A stretch of 64,000 bases of DNA, from the NCBI GenBank assembly GCA_005765155.1, contig VCCP01000005.1, positions 4,154,001 to 4,218,000 on the forward strand, given 5' to 3'. The stretch is from Zelopaecilomyces penicillatus. Lineage: Eukaryota; Ascomycota; Sordariomycetes; Hypocreales; Pseudodiploosporaceae. Below, one piece after another: positions 36,275 to 47,600 of this stretch. Position 1 is the first letter of the stretch. The number at the start of each line of letters is the position of its first letter. Both the position numbers and the translations under genes were made by a program. The notes below the pieces were generated by a model. It was not told the origin of the DNA. It made no database searches and saw only the letters and a list, made by a program, of their open reading frames with translations.

Positions 36275-36984
36275 GCTATGCTATTGCTACCTGAGTTAGG
36301 CACTGCGTCTGACGAAAGTAATGATCTGTTGAGTAATCATGTACTCTAATGCTAAATGAATGATGGCGGGCTTTTGCAAGATGAGGTCTCTTTTGGATTG
36401 CATGTAATAGTGAAGAAAAGAGATTGCTGTAGAAGTCATTGAAGCTCAATGGTGTCTACCAAAGAGGTAACTCAGGTTGGGCAAGTACTATTAGCTATCC
36501 TCCACGCCTGCTCAGCAAACAATAGAGACACAGCGGAGCCGCTAAATGAATAGGGGGGACGGTTTTTCGAAGCCAAGGAACTGCCTAAAACTGTATATGT
36601 CACTAGTTATTTTACTTTTATTTGTCGCCATCAGACAGCAAGTTGACGATGTCGACGAATCATTTATTCCTGGGTACCGAGTCTTAGTACAGGAACCTAT
36701 GGAAATAGCGTAAGACCAAGGTCTTGCAAAAGCTTCCGAGGTGGTGTCCCAAAGCGGTTTAGCCCCCGTCTTCCACCACACTTTCCGGCTTCACGACTTC
36801 TCCCGAGCTTTTTTTCTCCCTCATCAGAACCACGTCGCCCAGGCCCTCGTCATCAATTGCCCACCCGCCACCCGCTTTCGATCTCTCCGGAGCATTCAAG
36901 ACCACCCAGGCGACGCCTCTCGATCGAACTCTACACTTCTTCCTCAACTCTTAGTAACACCTACCACTCGATTCTTCCGCAGCC
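36275..36984. other. Spacer between lad1 and atp20
   Basis: lad1 3' region, then a CT- and CCAC-rich stretch (36,770-36,980) that is the probable leader of atp20. No gene seen. Confidence 0.65.
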
Positions 36985-37723
36985 ATGCCGACCACTCTTG
37001 TGCGCCCTGTGCTCCGTTCGCCCGCTGTGCGGCAGCTCGCCTTCCGCCGATTCGAGAGCACTGCTGCCGACAAGGCTGCTGCCGCTGCCAAAGATGCCGC
37101 TGGCAAGGCGAAGGAGTTTCAGGCCAAGGCTGCTGAGGGCCTTTCGCGCGTGACGAGCGCTGCTGGCCCTGTTCTGGTTGGCGCCGCCAAGGGATTGACC
37201 AACACATTGGGCAAGATGGGCGGCCGAACTGGTCGTCTCATTGCTTTCGTTGAGCGTGAGTCCTTGACCTTCCAAGTGTGGGATCTTGTAAATGTTTGGC
37301 GTTAACTAACATTAATGCTCAGGCCAAACCCCTCGTGTCATTTACTATGGTCGTGTCGGCATCGAGACTAGCAAAATTGTATTCCACGCTCAGAAGATGG
37401 CCCCTCCGTAAGCCTTTCCCCTCATACCCTTCTCTACAACAGCGTATTGTATCACCTGAAGACTTCTTGTACTGACCTGCGGTTGTCACAGTCCTATGGC
37501 TACCTTCCAGTCCGTCTATCAAGGTCTATGGCACTCCATCCAGAACGGCACTATCATGAAGGCTCCCCAGAACCTGCTCCAGTCAGCCCGCAACATCAGC
37601 ACCGCCCAAATGGTTACTGGCGGCGTTGTCCTGGCCGAGTGCCTGGGCTTCTTCACTGTTGGCGAGATGATTGGCCGATTCAAGCTCGTCGGCTACCACG
37701 GCGAGACCGCTTCTCACCACTAA
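36985..37723 (+). CDS. atp20: F1Fo-ATP synthase subunit g
   Basis: Three exons: 36985-37255, 37323-37407 and 37492-37723. Introns are 67 bp (GTGAGT...CAG with a CTAAC branch site) and 84 bp (GTAAGC...CAG). The product is 195 residues. The N-terminus is a mitochondrial-type leader (MPTTLVRPVLRSPAVRQLAF, then RRFES). An Ala/Lys-rich helix follows, then the conserved subunit g core (RQTPRVIYYGRVGIETSKIV across the first splice). The single membrane segment near the C-terminus carries the GxxxG-like stretch AECLGFFTVGEMIGRFKLVG. Subunit g sits in the peripheral Fo region with subunit e and promotes ATP synthase dimers and cristae shape. The length is normal for fungal subunit g with presequence. 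Confidence 0.93.
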
Positions 37724-40273
37724 TTGTATTATTGTGCCGTCCGTCATAATAATGTGCATCTGTCTACCTCGGCCCCACCGTGCCTTCTTGCCCTGTTTTC
37801 GGGCATCTGTGGCAAAATAAGAAATGAAATGCGAGATGATGATGCTTAGGCTCTGAGGACGCCCAAAAATCAAAAAGAAGAAGAAAAAGAAACGATATGA
37901 CGGATAGATGGGATGGAATAGACTTGGCCCAACTTGGCTGACAGAAGCCCAGTGCGAGGAGGATGGGAAATGGGCTGCTGATGTCTTCAGTCATCATCCT
38001 CGTGGTTAGGGGGTTGAATTTGGACCTGTCCAGGCCTTTGCCTTTTATCCTCCTGTATCCACTGCGAGCACCTTTTTGTTGAAATATTTGTTCCCTTTGT
38101 ATCACCTGTACATCAGAGAGAGGCATGCCATAAGCGATTCCCTTTTTCCGCTACAAAAGCTCACATAGTGGACGAAGGGGAGCAGGTGCGAGTCCACCAA
38201 AAAATGACTATTTGGATGGTTGAACGTTTTAAATTTGTGTGCGTTTCTTATTATCTCGTGAAGTATCTTGTCCCCCTTGCATTTTCCATCTTATTTTGCC
38301 TTTATTATGTTTCCAAGCCATGGGCTATATCAACAACACATCTTTGCGCCTAACAAACTACCAGCTGAAAATGTGACGCAGCCTAACCATTGACATGAAT
38401 CAGCCAACGTACATATGCAATCCAACATGACTTATATAGAGGTACTTTACCAACCTTGGTATTATCAAATGCAGTATATCTAAATCTATATATGTGCCAG
38501 ATTTAATTCATCTCCGTCCTCTTGGCTACTTGAATTCTTTCGTCTTGAATTCGACCCCAAGCCAACAAGTTAAAAAAATCATAGCCTCTACACACCACCT
38601 ACCCTTTCTTTACCTTCATCCTACCTTCCCTATTTCGAGATGGATGGCTGTGTCCTCTTTATGCTAGAGAACCAACATTGTCTTCAAGGGCCAGAACATA
38701 CTTGGGCCTCTTGGATGTGGTACTGTCATAAATAACATCCGTTCTTTCAGTAACCGCTCCCTACAGGACCACCATACTTAGTCTGTTCGTCTGTTCATGA
38801 ACCAGTCTTGTGCCAGGTGACATCTTTTGGTTTCTACTGTTCTGCCGTCGTAACCTCGTTTGACCTCCAGCATATGCATTGCATCTGTAACCGCTCGTAT
38901 TTGGCCACCCAGTGAGACATAACATGCACGTACCCCCACTGGGCCGGAGTTCATCACAGGTCCAGAACTGTTGTTGCTGTTATCTACACCAAATAGTAAA
39001 GGTCCCCCGCCCCTTACAATTATCAAGGTACGATCCGACTCGGCTTCACCGGTATAATGTTTTGCTCATCTAAAAACGAATTTCAAACAATCACGCGGGA
39101 AACGGCGAAGTCACAGTATCTAAAGCTGCTGTTTTTGCATAAGGCGCTATTGCTTTAAAGTTATATATATATATATATACAGGATAACCTAGGGCGAATC
39201 TATCAAAAGCCGGGACTTTTTATGAAACTGCTTCCACGGTTTTCGACAGAAGTGGGCCCTAAGTAACGTTTTCCAAATATCCAGCAGTAAATGAAACTCG
39301 CACCACACCCTCCTACATCACGCATAAATCCTTCTTCCCCGAGCTCAGAGTCGATGATTACCCCCTTTCAATAAGCGTCAACTTACCCGAACAGAACCTA
39401 ACAAACTGTCCGAAAATTGTAAACAATCAAAATAAATAATAGTTGGATGGCCTGATCCCGTGCTGTGTCTCCGAATCGCCGTGCCATTCTTTCTCACGTA
39501 CCAAGCAGCTCGCCTACGTGTATAATACCAGCCATTTGGTCGCTTTGCGCCTCCCATTGCCCACCTGCCCATGATCCGCCAATCAACGATGTGCGCACCG
39601 AATGTGACTTAGCTGTGCACCAATTAAGTCCGTTGGTAAATGTCGCTTGCGAGATTACACCAGAAAACAGTGCTGTTGGCCCATTCTAGCGACCGTGTTG
39701 GGTGTGGGTCGTGGACATCAAGCCAACAGCTAATCAATCCCACCTGTCAATTCTGAGATAATGAGGCACACATCTGGTCAAGATCATTTCGTCGTTGGCT
39801 GCAGATATCTTCCGTCTGAGGAGTTCCATCTTTATGTAGTAACCTTCGTCCGCATAAGGCTTTCTTTTTGTGTGACTGCCAATGGTCAATCAGGGCTAAA
39901 CATATGCCACACCACGGAAATGCGGTGTGCCACATGTTGTGATTGCTGCAACATTGGCATCGGGGGCGAACAGATTTCATCGAATAATGACCTCACTGCT
40001 AAAAGCTTAAAAATGCAGGCTGCTTAGGAATAGGCAGCCAGTCAATGTTGCATTTCGTGTCAAGTACTTGACACCGGATCTGACGGCGTATGTGCGTGGA
40101 AAGTCCCAAGGAACATAGGAACAGCCCCACAAAACTGTTGTCTCAAGGCCTGCCTCCCGCTCCTACAATCTGTTTATGAACTTGTTAAATCAACTTGCCC
40201 CCATCATGAGATGGACGGAAAAAGTTAGCAGCACGGCTGCAGAGGCTGTCCCAAATGATTATGGATAGATTGA
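37724..40273. other. Gene-free interval, includes (TA)9 run
   Basis: Convergent 3' regions of atp20 (+) and the methyltransferase (-), with 2.5 kb of low-coding, partly AT-rich sequence between them. A (TA)9 microsatellite is at 39162-39179. No gene supported. Confidence 0.6.
39162..39179. repeat. (TA)9 microsatellite
   Basis: Nine uninterrupted TA units read directly from the sequence. Confidence 0.9.
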
Positions 40274-41619
40274 CTAGGATGATTCCTTCTGAGGCTCACT
40301 TGGTGGCCTCCGGGCGGTCCAGATATATCTGTTTTTGACATTAGTATCAACGGTATACGAACACAAGCCGTGAAAAGCTCAGTCAAACGGGAAACCACTC
40401 ACAAATTGAAGTAACCATGATAGCGTAGAATGCAGATTTCCCTCTTAACTCTTCCGCAGAGTTCCTTCACCTGAGCCTGTGTCATGCCTAACTTTTCGAT
40501 CATAGGCATCATGCTCATTGCCTCAAGGCTAAGACTAAAGCCCAGGTTGAACCAACGGGCAACGTCTCGATCACGGCGATCCTCGGACCAAGGATTGAGA
40601 TAACATCTTAGTGTTTTTTCGGTAAAGTCTGTGAACCCTGCTGCTTCAACCATACGTTTAGTCTCATCACGGGACAGTCTTGCATTGCGATGGAATCCAT
40701 TCATGGCCCGAAGGAATTTTGAGGACCAATCCTCAAGAGCAGATGGTGAGGGGACATCATCCCCTTCCCATTGTGGTACCCAGTCGATCTCGAGGTGTTC
40801 CATGTAGCCACTCCCGGGCGCTAGCTGACTGATGACATATGTTAACTAATGAAACATGATTTAGCACCAGTTGTGCTACCTACTTGAAAACTTTCCGATA
40901 TATGTCAGACCATAAGCCATTCTGGATGCAACCGAGAAGCATTCTCATGTGAACTAGATCACAATCTTTGGGGAGGGAATCCCATGAATCCTCTTCTATG
41001 TCGAACCGCATTGTGGTTACATTGGGTGGGATTCTAGTGGTGGTTAGCATGCAAATGAAATACCAGATATGCGGGAAGCTACATACAGTGCTGGTTGGAT
41101 TTGATTAAGATCAGCAGCTATCACAGTGGCCTCCGGAAACTGACTAGTAAATGTTAGTGAGAACCCCGTCACAACTGAATAGGCTATCTGCATACTCTTC
41201 GGCGACATTGATTGCCCAGATGCCGGTTCCTGTGCCAAGATCTAAGATTGTGGGTTGAGGATCTTTCTTTATCGGATGAGAAAATAGTTCGTTGTCCCGG
41301 ATCACAAGAAAGAACTTATGGAATATATCCAACCGATTCAGCTCTTCCTAGTCTCTATGTCAGTATGAATTGAGAAATTGTAGGGATTTGGTGGAGATAT
41401 GAACCTTGTCGATGGGAAATACATATTTGCGAGGTTTCCATGACCCATAGAAGCGGCCGTGCTCCCAAAATCCATCTTGAAGAGTCCTCTCCCCAGAATC
41501 ATTATCCGGCTCACCCTCACTGCCCGGTCCCCCAACTGTAGCCGCAGCCTTGCGGGTGGGGCCGGAGACATGGCTTGGGTGGGTGGAACACACGCGCTGC
41601 GAGACGACATGGCGACCAT
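40274..41619 (-). CDS. LaeA-like SAM-dependent methyltransferase
   Basis: Six exons are inferred: 41619-41592 (tentative), 41535-41405, 41347-41196, 41143-41087, 41033-40884 and 40828-40403, plus the 3' exon 40328-40274, i.e. seven coding pieces counting the tentative first one. Introns are 52-74 bp, and all joints keep phase, giving 332 residues. Motif I is ILDLGTGTGIWAINVAED. Upstream is the LaeA-type HGRFYGSWKPRKYVFPIDK and LNRLDIFHKFFLVIRDNELF. Downstream are FPEATVIAADLNQIQPALIP and DCDLVHMRMLLGC, and the end is LYIWTARRP. Such class I methyltransferases include the velvet-complex regulator LaeA and many LaeA-like proteins that influence secondary metabolism. Which one this is cannot be told. 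The first intron (GTGTTC donor) and the next (GTTCAT donor) have weak donors, so the first 53 residues are uncertain. No biosynthetic gene lies next to it. Confidence 0.8.
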
Positions 41620-44600
41620 GAGGAGAGCTAAAGGGGGAAAGTTCCCAATGTCGTGAGGTTTAGTGGAGGACGGTTAGTAGTGGTAAAAATAGAGCCCTGA
41701 TGAATTCGATCTCTCGACTCAAGAGCGAGGACCTAGAAAGTCGATGTAGGAAGACCGATAAGGTGGACAAGGAATTGTGCAAATGTGAAGGAACAGCTAC
41801 AGCTGTCACAAGTTAAGGTATCTACCAAAGGCGGGCGAAAGTTAGTTTCGAACCAGTGTAAGTTATAAAATGGGAGTAGGGGTAATAGACGACAGAATCA
41901 TGAAGAAGAAGAAGAAGAAGAAGCGTTAAAGGAACCGACAAATCCAATCATACCATACAGCGAGATGTAAACATTGCTCCATTATGCAGAGTGGGAGCGA
42001 AAACTGAGCAATGTAATTCATCGCAAGACTATACAATGGAAAACCAAGGGTAAAGCCGCCACTAGCATAAAAGAAAGACAGAAGTAATGGCAGAGAGTCG
42101 TGGGGAGAGACTAATTTGAGGCCAAACCCCCGTACAATAATCCATATGGTGAAGCAATCGAATTCCAGGATCACAGAGTAATTCATAATCGAGTGCTCGA
42201 CTTGAAGCGATACGGAAGAGTAAAAGGGCAAATCTGGCTTCAAGTGTGACAAAGGGACAAGCAAGTGAACAGCCGCGTGGAATTGTTTAGAAGCCATGGC
42301 GGAGAGAGAAAACACAACAACGCCTCTTGGATAAAGCAGATAGGATATGCATGCGAGCAAATGAGACAACTTACATGAAGAGGTAGTGGCACCTAAGTCG
42401 TTGAAACGATTGTGCAATAAACGTAGACTGTACAGCAGCCCGTTGTAGGAATGCGTGCGAAAAGCTGGGCGATGCTTAGGACAATCCTTCTTCTGGATTG
42501 CGGTTTCTCTTTGGCTAGGCGTGGTAATTTTTTCCCCGAACCCCCTTCGAATTGCAGCCAGACACCTCAATCGCGTTCACCACCTCTTTGATTAGAAGTG
42601 GATGGGGTGAATAACCGCACGTGGCCCAATCGGTCAAACTCTGCGACGCGAAATAAAGGGCAATTGAACAGTTGGCGCCGGAAACAAGTTGACGTAAACA
42701 CGCACAAGGAAGAGGCTGCACTTTGGAATGTTGGTTGGTTGACGCGCTTGAGAAATCTCAGTCAGAGCAGGCGCTTCGATAGTGTTTCAAGCCGACGGTG
42801 AATAGAGGTGATGCAGCAAGTGGTGTCTTTTAATACGTGACTGTTGTTTGGCTGGCGCAGGGAGACGGCAAGAGATGCGGCAGGACAGAGCAGTCGGTCA
42901 GAGAAAAGAGGCAGATGGAAAACAAAGTTGAGTAGTGCCGTTGGTGGATAACGGCTCCCAAGTTGCCACGAGGTCTAGGATTGGGAATGCAGGGCCGGAT
43001 GGGGGCTGACGTCGGTCAAGGATGACCACCTTCCCTAGCCAGCAAATGGAAGCAGGTCGCAGCAATTAGCCCGTGAGTATGCGCAGTATGCGTACTCGTA
43101 TGATGAGCAGCATGCACCTATACCTATAGTCGTGCGGCCTTGAGATGCGAGTGCTGGGTCAGGGTGCTGCTGGCCTGGTTGCCTGGGTCTCAAGGCGTGG
43201 GTGTGTCGTGGTTGCAGATTTGGTCGTCGCGGTGATGATTGTGGCAGAAGAAGCTGATGGCATTCCAGCCGGGCAGGCTGCTTGCTCCTCGTCCGCACTA
43301 CCCAGTGACCAGTGGCAGGGTCGTTGACAGGGCGGTGATGGGGCCGATGATGGTGCGCCTGATGAGTTTGCTGTGGGTGGCCAAAGTTGCGCCGCCGGAA
43401 AAGCGCCTGGGCTGAGACGAATCGAGCTCAAGCTGTGAAGGCAAGACAAGGTAAGGCAAACAGGCAGAGTGGCGCTGAGCGAAAGATAAAGAGGCAGCAG
43501 CGAGGAGCTCGGAAGAGGTCTGGGGCGATGATCAAGGGAACGGTCAATCAAGAACAGTCAAGAGCAATCCACGCCAGTCTGGGTTGGGGTTGCCGTCGAC
43601 GCTGGTGGTGGTCAAATTGTCAAGAAGGTTCGACCTAGCGCCGAGTGGTGTGGCGCGTGGGAAGAGTTGCAGGCCTGTCGCGCGCCGCTGTGTGTCGGTG
43701 CTTTCACTGTGCTCCGCCCACTGCCGTCGCGCGCGCCGGTCCCTCCTGGTTCCCTCGGGCCGCTAGCTGCTTTGCAGTGGGCTGGGGGGGGATGTGGTAG
43801 GTGCAGTGCAACTTGCGAGGCACCTCAGCTTGCACTAAAGAATACCAGGGACGTCCCTTGTAGGTACAAAGACACGCTAATTGCCTGGTATTACCCAAGA
43901 GTACAGGCAGCGCACCCGACCCGACCTTTTAGCTGGGACATTGCCCGGGTTGATTAGCGGTGCTTTTAGTGTGCGAGGAGCGGCTGGCTGGCTCATTGGC
44001 TGGTCGGTTTGTTGGTTGGTTGGCTCGTCCTTGCCTCTGGCACTGGCTCACCACCACCAGCGTTGTACTTGTAAAGGCGCATTGGTGTACTGGTACATGG
44101 CTGGCAAGCCTGGAAGCTACTAATTATCTGGAGCCCATGGTATTGTCTGAGCAGCATTGCAGATGCCAGCCAATCCATGGCAGCCGCCAGACAACCTCAA
44201 GCAGTGGTGGTGTTTGCAAGTAGGGACAGTATTTGAGCCAGTGCAGCTGTCAGACCCGTGTCGACGACTTACGGGGCGGATCTAGATCTAGATCTCTCTC
44301 TGGCATGCCTTACCTGCCATCCATCTTGTCTGTCCGACATGGCTGCGGCGTACCCGGGTACAAGTCCCATACTGAGTTGGTACATTTGCATCTTCTGCAT
44401 CCCGGCACATCTGATGCCTTAGTACTCCGTACCGACCTATCTTACCTACCTACCTGCTGTGATAGTACCAGATATGGTGAGTTACGCACACAGTTCAGGA
44501 CCTCTTTCGCTGTATGAGTACTTTGCTCCGTCCAAGCGGTTACGTGGAGACAGGCAAAGCACGCTAGCCGCTGTCCTCGTCGCTCCCACCCCTGCCACCA

Positions 44601-47600
44601 GAGCCCACCTCTTTGCCCACTTCGCTAGAGACTGTCTGAGGTGGTTCAGATTTCTCAGTGTGAGCCAAAGTGCCCCATCAGCGCCACATGCCGGGCCCTG
44701 GTGCTGCTGTGCTTGCTTGCTTACACCACCCACAGGTACTGATGTACAGTGTACAGATGCAGCCCACAGGCCAACAGCCCCCATGCCCCCTTTCCCCATG
44801 TCGACATCACCCAGCAGACCAGTTCCCAGTGTCCACAGCGAATCCCAGCGCTGCCCAATCCCCGACCGACGGCTGGCTTTAGTGCCCGCTGCTGGTCTGT
44901 TGGATATCGGGTGCGGTAGTGTGTCGGATACGCTGCACAACGGACCGGGGTGTCCCGCCCAGCCCAGCCCTGCCAGCCAACTACAGTGAATAATCTGTGG
45001 CTCTCTGTGACCGCCGCCTGGCCCGTCGCCGCTTGTCACAACTAGTAGTCCGCCAGCCCAGATGCCGTGGACGGCTCTGAGTGACTCGGCTGAAGAAAAC
45101 TGACTGTCTGTTAAAGACAAGAGAGTATTTACAGATATTTCTTCATTCATTTATTCATTGGGGGCGGTTGGGGGAGTGTTAATACTAGGATATGAGAGGT
45201 CCAATTGGCAGTCAATGAAGGCTTTGCAAGCCGCCACCCAAGATGGGGAGAACGGGATGGAGGAGGGGAGAAGTGGGCGAAACCTTGTCTGACAGTTCAC
45301 TGACGGATCAATGGATTAATAAGGTAATTATTGCACAACGCAGAGTTGTTCGGGGGTCCGGGACATCGCCTGATTAATTAAGTAGTGTTACCCTCATTCC
45401 AAAGGTCGGGAGGTTAGAGTCCGACCTCAGTAGGCGCGTACTTGCCTGGTGAAAATTCAGATGGGCCCTCTGAACATGCTTCTCTCAATGCAACCCTAGA
45501 CACATCACCTTGCCCTGAATCCCTTTTCATCTCACAGACAACAGAACCGACAATGAGGTCGCTGGATGGGCCGCTTGACAGGGATACGTGGGCTGCGACC
45601 AACAAGCCCCATCCATCAAATGAATACCATCCCGACCAACAGCATATGCCCCCATGCTCGGTGGACACGAGTAACCACACAGCCAAGCGGCAAATCAGCG
45701 CCAGTGTCCGGGCGTTGAGACATGGACGACAAATCCGGATTTCTGGTAGATCTCCAGATTCGCTGCTTTTTACTGGCCTGTCTGCAGCCGGAAGGGTCTC
45801 TGCTCCGCACCAGGAACATCGTGAGATGAGCTTGCTCTCTGTTATGAATGCCGATCGCTGTTTCTCTGTCCTTTTTCTTTCTTTTTTTTTCTCAAAAAAA
45901 AAATGAATAAAAGCAAAATCGACAAAGAAAGAAAAGACTCGCAAAGAGAGGGAGTTGTGCCGAAGGGGAGGTACAATGCCACGAGGTCGCTAGGCGCTGC
46001 AAGTTTGGGGCACTCACATTGTCGTTAGTGAACTTTTACTCAAATCAAATAATTACCTCATTGTGAGATCAATTGCTAAAAAAGTCGGTAGCTTGGTACC
46101 TACCTCTCAACAACTTGCATTACTGCTAGGTAATGCAAGCGGTATTTTGCAACCAAGACATATAGGCCTGTACTTGTGCAGAGCGCATGCATTGAGTTGC
46201 CCATTGTCACCAAAGTTAGGCCATCCAACACTCCGTTTTATGGACACACCTGCCAAGCTGAGGTATTCAACCTTCGAGATTATCTACACAGCTTATTAGG
46301 TATTTGATGTACAATACAGCGGCGACACTTCAATCAATGGCCAAGGCGGTCTTTTGTCCGTTTAACTGTGTGCGTTGAAATTCCAGGGAAGCTATTTAAT
46401 CGACATCTTATTCAAGGTTAGACGCCTCGAGATACAATAGGGTGACAGGCCATGATTCCACCACCAGCAGATGGTGGTCGTGTGACCACAAGGGCCGCCA
46501 TGACAAGTGGCCTAGGAATGTGATGCCCTATTGTCTGCAGTGCTCTCCTCACAAATTAAGCTAATTATGCTTTCGTAGTGCTCTCAACTTGGTGCTTTCA
46601 CTTGGGGTGCTTCCATCTCTTTCCATGGCACTCTCTTCCCTCTCTCCTGCCTCAACATGGCCTTAGCACTTGCCAACCCAGGCCACATGTTCTTTTCAAG
46701 TAGGAGGTGTGTAGAGGCAATTACTTGGTGAACATATGTGCATTTTCTTTGCCCCCATTCATCGCGTCGTCTTTGACCGCCCCAAATGCTGTGTAGCGAT
46801 CCCTGCATTCCATGGTTTTCGGTCATTTTCAGTTTTACAACCCTTCTCCTTCTGCAGTGCAACGTTTGCGGCTCGCGATCTACCCGTTTCAAGTTGAATT
46901 CCAAGATGTGGCTGCAGGAAGCCAGTGGCCCCACCAGCCGACGCAAGTTGTCAAGCCTGAGTCTGGCCTCGCACACCCTCGTACAAAAACACAGCTAGTT
47001 TAGTGACAATACAACAGATACAGTCGACTACTCAGCCTCTCGCTCCATGGCCCGTGCTACCATCTCTGCTAATATTCTCTCAGTAGGCTTATTGCCCCGA
47101 ACTAGGGGATCATCCCAAACTAAAACAATAACACCATGGAACCAACTTGCACTATTAGCCGGTAACCAGATGACTTCTCAAATTTGGAGCGCATCGACTC
47201 ATGTGTCATTGACAGAAAGGGGGATGACAACAGAAAGCTTAGAGCTTGCGTGCCTTTGATGATGAATGGACAGCCAACCAGAGCTACCAACACTCTGAAT
47301 CATTGAGGCCAAAGGATGACCGTATCAAGATGACAGCACTACTGAAGACAAACACCTTATGCATCCTGCCTGCCTGCTTCTCTTGGGTCATGAACCTGGC
47401 GACCTCCGATCAAGTTTCAGTGTGCCTACCGTACCAGTAAAACACAGCGGACTCTTTCCGCTTCCAAGGACCACTGTGTCGGTTACTATCCCTTCCATGG
47501 CATCCTCGTAAATAGCTAACGGCCAATGGCAAAGTACGGCAATAATACCCGTCCTCCAACCTGTGCACGTCCAAGCTGGTGGCCCAGTGGTGACACCAGT

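Noticed and set aside
41926..42570. 214-codon minus-strand open frame, hydrophobic near its end, with a Kozak-like internal ATG
   Set aside because: Residue pattern is not like any family, composition is not codon-biased, and no splice partner extends it. Kept only as part of the gene-free block.
44482..45150. 222-codon minus-strand open frame
   Set aside because: Gly/Trp/Cys-rich random-looking translation with an equally open opposite strand, and no domain or splice support.
45414..45944. Antisense pair of open frames (minus 176 codons with CxxC...CxxC spacing; plus 154 codons)
   Set aside because: The minus frame has a zinc-ribbon-like CSWCG...CRPCL pattern, but its N-terminus is made of a poly-A/T tract, flanking residues look random, and the plus frame is equally open. 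No domain can be defended.
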